Shown here in pieces: positions 60,279 to 64,000 of a DNA stretch of 64,000 nt. The position numbers and the translations under genes are program-made. The stretch is from Rhodospirillales bacterium (GTDB taxonomy: Bacteria; Pseudomonadota; Alphaproteobacteria; Acetobacterales; Acetobacteraceae): contig JANXSM010000177.1 in NCBI GenBank assembly GCA_025352665.1, positions 1 to 64,000 on the forward strand. The letters run 5' to 3'. The notes below the pieces were generated by a model. The model saw only the letters and a list, made by a program, of their open reading frames with translations. It was not told the origin of the DNA and ran no database searches. Positions within the stretch are counted from its first letter, which is position 1; every line of letters starts with the position of its first letter.

Positions 60279-61606
60279 TGAGCCTGCTGGAGGCGGCGCG
60301 CGGGTTGATCCCCGTGCGCCGCCGCGTTCGCATCGGGGTAACCGGGCTCCGGCGTGCCGGCAAGACCTCGCTGCTGACCTCGCTGTCGGTCAATCTGCTG
60401 GCCATGGGCCGCGGGGTCCCGGCACTGCCGGCCCTGGCCGGGGCGCTCGGGCCGCGCAGCCTGCGGGTGGTGCTGGCGCCGGCGGGCGCAGAAGCAATGC
60501 CGCGGTTCGACCCGCTTGCAAAGTCCGCTTCGCTCGCCGCCGACCCGCCGGCCTGGCCCACGCCCACCGACGCCGTCAGCCTGCTGGCGCTGGATGTGGA
60601 CATCGGCCATGGCGGATTGGCCGCCTATCTGCCGCCACAGCGGTTGCGGTTGGAATTTCTCGACTATCCCGGCGAATGGCTGCTCGACCTGCCGCTGCTC
60701 GGCCAAAGCTTCGCCGCCTGGTCCACTGCCACCCTACGGCGCCTCGAATCGCTGCCGGAGGCGCAGGATTTCCTCCGCTTCGTGCACGGCCTACCGGCAG
60801 GCGTTGCCGCGGACGAAGATCTCGTTCGCAGCGGCCACATCCTTTACGTCGCAACCCTTCGACGTTTGCAGGCGGCAGGGCTGTCGCTGCTGCAACCCGG
60901 CCGCTTCCTCATGCCGGCCCCTGGCGCGCCGCCGCCCTGGATCGCCTTCTTCCCGCTCACCGCCTCCGGCCCGCTGGCGCGGCTGCTGCAGTCGCGGTTC
61001 GTCGCCTATGTCACGGCCGTGCGCGAGGGCCTCGCAGCCCCCGGCTTCGCCCAGATCGACCGTCTCGTGGTGGTGGCGGACCTGCTGAGCGCGCTGCACG
61101 CCGGCCCCAAGGCGTTCGCCGACGCTGCCGAAGCGCTGGGCCTGGTGGCCGGTGCGTTGGCGCGGCGCCATCCGTTGCCGCTGCTGCCGTCCTGGCTGCA
61201 GCCCTGGGGCATCGGCCGGATCGCCTTCGCCGCCACCAAGTCCGACCACGTCGCCAGCCGCCAGCGCGCCAATCTCGCAGCCTTGATGGCACGGCTGACG
61301 GAAGCGCCCGCCAATGCCACTTGGCGCAGCTTCGCGATCGCGGCCATCGCTTGCACCGAGGATTTTGTCTGGACGCTGGACAACCGGCCGGTTTCTGCCG
61401 TGCGCGGCCATGTCGCGGGGCAGGGCCTGGTGCGCTCCTATCCCGGCGAAGTCCCCGATCGTCCGCCGAGCGCGGCCGACTGGGCGCATCCTTTCCTGTC
61501 GCTGCCCGATTTCAGCCCCAAGCGGCTCGACGCTCTCGGCCGCGGCACCATCCCGCAGCTCGACCTCGACCGGTTGCTGCTGTTCCTGCTGGAGGACATG
61601 CTGTGA
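60278..61606 (+). CDS. YcjX-family P-loop protein (DUF463)
   Basis: A 442-residue predicted GTPase/ATPase of the YcjX family. Walker A reads GLRRAGKTSLL (near residue 23) and the family motif RLRLEFLDYPGEWLLDLPLL lies near 125; WIAFFPLTASGP and FAATKSDHV follow. The fold is a stress-associated P-loop NTPase of unknown function. It overlaps gloA by 1 bp and the ycjF-like gene by 4 bp, the usual YcjX-YcjF pair. Confidence 0.88.
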   Translation: MSLLEAARGLIPVRRRVRIGVTGLRRAGKTSLLTSLSVNLLAMGRGVPALPALAGALGPRSLRVVLAPAGAEAMPRFDPLAKSASLAADPPAWPTPTDAVSLLALDVDIGHGGLAAYLPPQRLRLEFLDYPGEWLLDLPLLGQSFAAWSTATLRRLESLPEAQDFLRFVHGLPAGVAADEDLVRSGHILYVATLRRLQAAGLSLLQPGRFLMPAPGAPPPWIAFFPLTASGPLARLLQSRFVAYVTAVREGLAAPGFAQIDRLVVVADLLSALHAGPKAFADAAEALGLVAGALARRHPLPLLPSWLQPWGIGRIAFAATKSDHVASRQRANLAALMARLTEAPANATWRSFAIAAIACTEDFVWTLDNRPVSAVRGHVAGQGLVRSYPGEVPDRPPSAADWAHPFLSLPDFSPKRLDALGRGTIPQLDLDRLLLFLLEDML

Positions 61607-62454
61607 GCGACACGCGCGTGACCCCTCGCATCGAGGTCGAAAACCCGATCGCAGGGCGCCTCGAGCCCGAGCAACTGCCGGCCGTGCTGCCGGCGCGCGA
61701 GGGGATCGGCACATTGGGCCTGGCCGCCACCGGCGTGGGCGTGCTGGTCGCGGGCCTGTCGGCGCTGTCGATCGGCAATTTTGTGGTCGACCAGTTCGCC
61801 CGTGCCCCCGCGTTGGGCTGGGCCACCTTAGGCGTGGCGGTGGTCGGCGCCGGGCTGGTCGGGGCCGCGCTTTGGCGCGAACTCGGCTTTATCCGAAGGC
61901 TCGACCGGGTGGACGAACTGCGCGCCGAACTCGCGGACCCCGCCCGCGCCCGCGCCGCCGCGCGACGGTGGCTGGCGACCTTGCCCGACGGATCCGCACT
62001 GCTGCCGGCGATTGAAGCGACCGATAGTCCTGAGGCGATCGCGGCCCTGCTGCGGGCCGGGCCCGCGCGCGTGCTGCGCGACGAGGCCTCTGCCCTGGGC
62101 CGCATCGCCGGCCTGCAGGTGCTGGCGATCACCGCCGCCGTGCCGGCGCCGGCGCTGGATGGTGCGATCGTCACGCTGCGCGGCATCCGGCTCGTCCGGC
62201 AGGTCGCCAGCCTCTATGGCATGCGGCCGGGCACGCTCGGCACGGTGGCGCTGCTGCGGCGCACGCTGTTGTCGGCCGTGTACGTCAGCGGCACCAATGT
62301 GGCGGTCGACACGCTGGTAAAGGCGGTGATCTCGAATCCCAGCCTGCAAACCTTGGCCGGCGACGTTGCCGGCGCAGGGGTCGCGGCCCGGCGGATGATC
62401 GTGCTGGCGCGGGCGACGGCTGCCGCCTGTAGTCCGATCCAGCCAGACGCGTAG
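61603..62454 (+). CDS. YcjF-family membrane protein (DUF697)
   Basis: A 283-residue membrane protein with two or more hydrophobic segments (LGLAATGVGVLVAGLSAL, ATLGVAVVGAGLVGAALW) followed by the DUF697 region (ALLRRTLLSAVYVSGTN, TLVKAVISNP). It begins with GTG overlapping the ycjX stop (GTGA). The pair is induced by envelope stress in enterobacteria; the role here is not known. A T-rich/A-rich stretch follows before the convergent ccmI. Confidence 0.85.
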   Translation: MSDTRVTPRIEVENPIAGRLEPEQLPAVLPAREGIGTLGLAATGVGVLVAGLSALSIGNFVVDQFARAPALGWATLGVAVVGAGLVGAALWRELGFIRRLDRVDELRAELADPARARAAARRWLATLPDGSALLPAIEATDSPEAIAALLRAGPARVLRDEASALGRIAGLQVLAITAAVPAPALDGAIVTLRGIRLVRQVASLYGMRPGTLGTVALLRRTLLSAVYVSGTNVAVDTLVKAVISNPSLQTLAGDVAGAGVAARRMIVLARATAAACSPIQPDA

Positions 62455-62484
62455 ACAGGACTTCTTTTTTGAAAAAAAGGACTG

Positions 62485-63207
62485 CTATTTTCCGCCCAGT
62501 CGCTGCCTGACCAGATTGGCCCAAGGCGAATCCGGCGGCGCATTGGCGAGCGCCTTCTCGAACAACGCCCGTGTCGTCGGCTGCAGGGTCCCGCTGGTCT
62601 GAAACTCCGCCTCGGCGACCTGGGCAGCAAGGTTCGGGTCGAAGTTGACATCGAGCGCCACGCGCCATGCAGCAGCCGCTGCGGCAAGATGGCCGCGGCT
62701 CGCTTCCGCATTGCCAAGCAGCAGATATCCCTGGGCCGCGATATTGGTGTGCGGATCGAGTTCGGCCAGACGCTGGCGCAGGGTGGTGATGAGGGTATCG
62801 GCCTGCTGTTTTTCCTTTTTGCTTTCGACGGAGACATTGGCCGCACTGCCGTTGGGAAGCTCGGGATGGCCGCTAAGCATATAAAGCCCCTCTGCGGCCA
62901 GAGGCACCAGAATAACAGCCGCGACCAGCGCGGAGCGACTACGCCGCTTCGGCGCCGGGTCTGCCTGGTCGGCGACCGCGAGCAGACGGCGCTGCACCTC
63001 CAGCCGGGCGCCGGCGTGCTCCGCGGTGCCGATGCGCCCTTCCTCGAGCTCACGGTCAAGCTCTTCGAGCTGGGCGCGATGCAGGGCGATGGCGCTGTCA
63101 CGACGCCCCCGCGGCTTTTTGCCGGTCCACAGGCCATAGAGCAGGGGGGCGATGGCGACGAGCGTGAGCAGGCCGAACAAGGCGAAGACGGGCAGGGGAA
63201 GGGTCAC
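62485..63207 (-). CDS. ccmI: Cytochrome c biogenesis protein CcmI
   Basis: A 240-residue membrane protein that holds apocytochrome c for haem attachment. It has an N-terminal helix (LPVFALFGLLTLVAIAPLLYG), a coiled-coil region (IALHRAQLEELDRELEEGRI), a second helix near residue 95 and a TPR-like C-terminal domain (AAQGYLLLGNAEASRGH). It overlaps ccmH by 4 bp. The several cytochromes c in this window require this system. Confidence 0.92.
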   Translation of the reverse strand: MTLPLPVFALFGLLTLVAIAPLLYGLWTGKKPRGRRDSAIALHRAQLEELDRELEEGRIGTAEHAGARLEVQRRLLAVADQADPAPKRRSRSALVAAVILVPLAAEGLYMLSGHPELPNGSAANVSVESKKEKQQADTLITTLRQRLAELDPHTNIAAQGYLLLGNAEASRGHLAAAAAAWRVALDVNFDPNLAAQVAEAEFQTSGTLQPTTRALFEKALANAPPDSPWANLVRQRLGGK

Positions 63208-63644
63208 CGTTCAAGCAGGCTTTGCAGCCGGATCCGTTCAGACTCGTTCAAAGGCGAAGGCGGCACGGTTCTGCGCCGCAGTCCGATGGCCAGACCGAGG
63301 CCAATCAGCACGGCCAACACAGGCGAGGCCCAGAGCAGCAGCGTGCCGGTGTTGAACGGCGGGCGCAGACGGACGAAATTGCCGTAGCGCGCAACCAGCC
63401 AGCCATTGATATCGGCGTCGCTGCGGCCTTCGGCAACCTGGGTCCGTACGATCTTGCGCAGGTCGCGCGCGAGATCGGCGCCACTCTCCTCAATACTTTC
63501 GTTCTGGCAAACCAGGCAACGAAGCTGCTGACCGATGGCAACCGCACGCGCCTCCTGCCTCGGGTCCGGTAGGGCTTCGGAGGGGTCGCTGATCGCCCAG
63601 GCCGGCCCTGCCAGCAGCAGCATCAACATCAGCGTACGGATCAC
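63204..63644 (-). CDS. ccmH: Cytochrome c maturation protein CcmH
   Basis: A 146-residue thioredoxin-like reductant of apocytochrome thiols. The redox motif is LRCLVCQNESI (LRCxxCQ) near residue 40, followed by one transmembrane helix (LLLWASPVLAVLIGLGLAIG). A signal peptide precedes it. The GTG start at 63644 overlaps the dsbE stop (GTGA). The neighbours on either side belong to the same operon. Confidence 0.94.
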   Translation of the reverse strand: MIRTLMLMLLLAGPAWAISDPSEALPDPRQEARAVAIGQQLRCLVCQNESIEESGADLARDLRKIVRTQVAEGRSDADINGWLVARYGNFVRLRPPFNTGTLLLWASPVLAVLIGLGLAIGLRRRTVPPSPLNESERIRLQSLLER

Positions 63645-64000
63645 GCGCGCAGTCTTCCCGCCAGCGCCTGCGCGGCCTCGATCGGGAGCGGGCCGGAGAA
63701 CCGCCAGCGCACGATGCCCTTGGGGTCGACGAGATAGGTTTCCGGCACCCCGGTCACACCCCAGTCGATCGCGACCACGCCGGGCTCGTCGCGCGCCAGG
63801 CGGGTGAAGGGATTGCCGTGGCGGGCGAGAAAGGCGTCGGTGGCCGCCGGCTTGTCTTTGTAGGCGATGCCCCACAAGGCCACCCCGGCGCGCGACAATG
63901 CGACCAGCGTCGGCGCCTCGTCAATGCAGGGCGCACACCAGGAGGCGAAGAAATTGATCACCACCGGGTGTCCGGCCGCGCGCACGTCGGCGGCGGTGAA
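63641..64000 (-). CDS. Thiol:disulfide interchange protein DsbE/CcmG, partial
   Basis: The last 119 codons of a thioredoxin-fold protein that supplies reductant to the cytochrome c maturation system. The redox motif WCAPC is in NFFASWCAPCIDEAP, and the cis-proline and CcmG-specific segments are visible in GVTGVPETYLVDPKG. The frame runs off the right edge of the window, so the N-terminal membrane anchor is outside. It heads a ccmG-H-I order. Confidence 0.93.
   Translation of the reverse strand, partial: FTAADVRAAGHPVVINFFASWCAPCIDEAPTLVALSRAGVALWGIAYKDKPAATDAFLARHGNPFTRLARDEPGVVAIDWGVTGVPETYLVDPKGIVRWRFSGPLPIEAAQALAGRLRA

Noticed and set aside
60676-61602. Long N-terminal extension of the YcjF-like frame
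   Set aside because: The open frame upstream of 61603 overlaps the ycjX-like gene and is Arg/Pro-rich shadow; the GTG overlapping the ycjX stop gives the family N-terminus.
62458-62484. T-run/A-run between the ycjF-like gene and ccmI as a terminator
   Set aside because: CTTCTTTTTTGAAAAAAAGG forms only a weak A-T stem without a GC core, so it was not called.
1-64000. CRISPR array, prophage or toxin-antitoxin locus
   Set aside because: No regularly spaced repeats, phage structural genes or recognisable toxin-antitoxin pairs were found; the S24 regulator stands without phage genes.

Overview
The window is about 64 kb of high-GC chromosomal DNA from an alphaproteobacterium, most likely a member of the Acetobacteraceae. 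The reasons are a fused shikimate kinase/3-dehydroquinate synthase (7460-9163), the style of the PqqA peptide, the large quinoprotein oxidase repertoire, an LpxI-type lipid A pathway and the general gene content. The family assignment is inference from remembered protein families; no search was run. Most genes are housekeeping and densely packed, with many ATGA, TGATG or GTGA stop/start overlaps.

Layout. 1-13 kb: peroxiredoxin, YqgE, HAD phosphatase, pyrD, a LexA/CI-like S24 repressor divergent from two unknown genes, several exported small proteins, an aldo/keto reductase, aroKB, a tiny membrane protein coupled to xerD, accA and tyrS. 12.8-24 kb: acid phosphatase, PA0069-type radical SAM protein, a compositionally odd island (about 14.9-16.0 kb), moaB, soluble lytic transglycosylase, family-4-like uracil-DNA glycosylase, ETF-ubiquinone oxidoreductase, a TPR lipoprotein, ispE, tRNA-Gln(UUG) and a PsiE-like protein. 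24-32.8 kb: a glycerophosphodiester uptake and hydrolysis operon (GpdQ-like metallophosphodiesterase, UgpB/E/A-like transporter without an ATPase) divergent from a TetR regulator, then DUF2852, a D-lactate dehydrogenase-type flavoprotein and an ECF sigma/anti-sigma pair. 32.8-36.3 kb: a gene graveyard around intact metY, with broken glutamate-synthase-like, FAD monooxygenase and carboxymuconolactone decarboxylase genes and short hairpin repeats.

36.3-50.4 kb is a nearly continuous minus-strand quinoprotein region: pqqABCDE, two dihaem cytochromes c, an L-sorbosone-dehydrogenase-like quinoprotein, a PQQ-associated ABC transporter (permease, ATPase, binding protein) with its beta-propeller partner, an exported small protein, an alpha/beta hydrolase, and a large PQQ alcohol/methanol-type dehydrogenase whose active site carries Asp-Leu-Asp, the pattern associated with lanthanide-dependent enzymes. 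Cofactor synthesis, periplasmic oxidation and electron transfer to the respiratory chain are therefore encoded together. 50.4-50.8 kb is a stack of small palindromic elements beside the tail of a PEP-CTERM protein. 50.9-62.5 kb is envelope biogenesis: DcaP-like porin, bamA, skp-like, lpxD, fabZ, lpxA, lpxI, gloA and ycjX/ycjF. The right edge is cytochrome c maturation (ccmI, ccmH, dsbE, the last cut by the window).

The least explained signal is a family of short palindromic repeats. Three copies share a 99-100 bp design (one with an exact 15-bp deletion) and are bounded by TTAG or CTAG. A fourth is a half copy, and there are companion 36-37 bp hairpins and a 148-bp MITE-like element with the same kind of boundary. 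They lie between convergent genes, where their boundary TAG supplies the stop codons of neighbours, and at the junctions of truncated genes.
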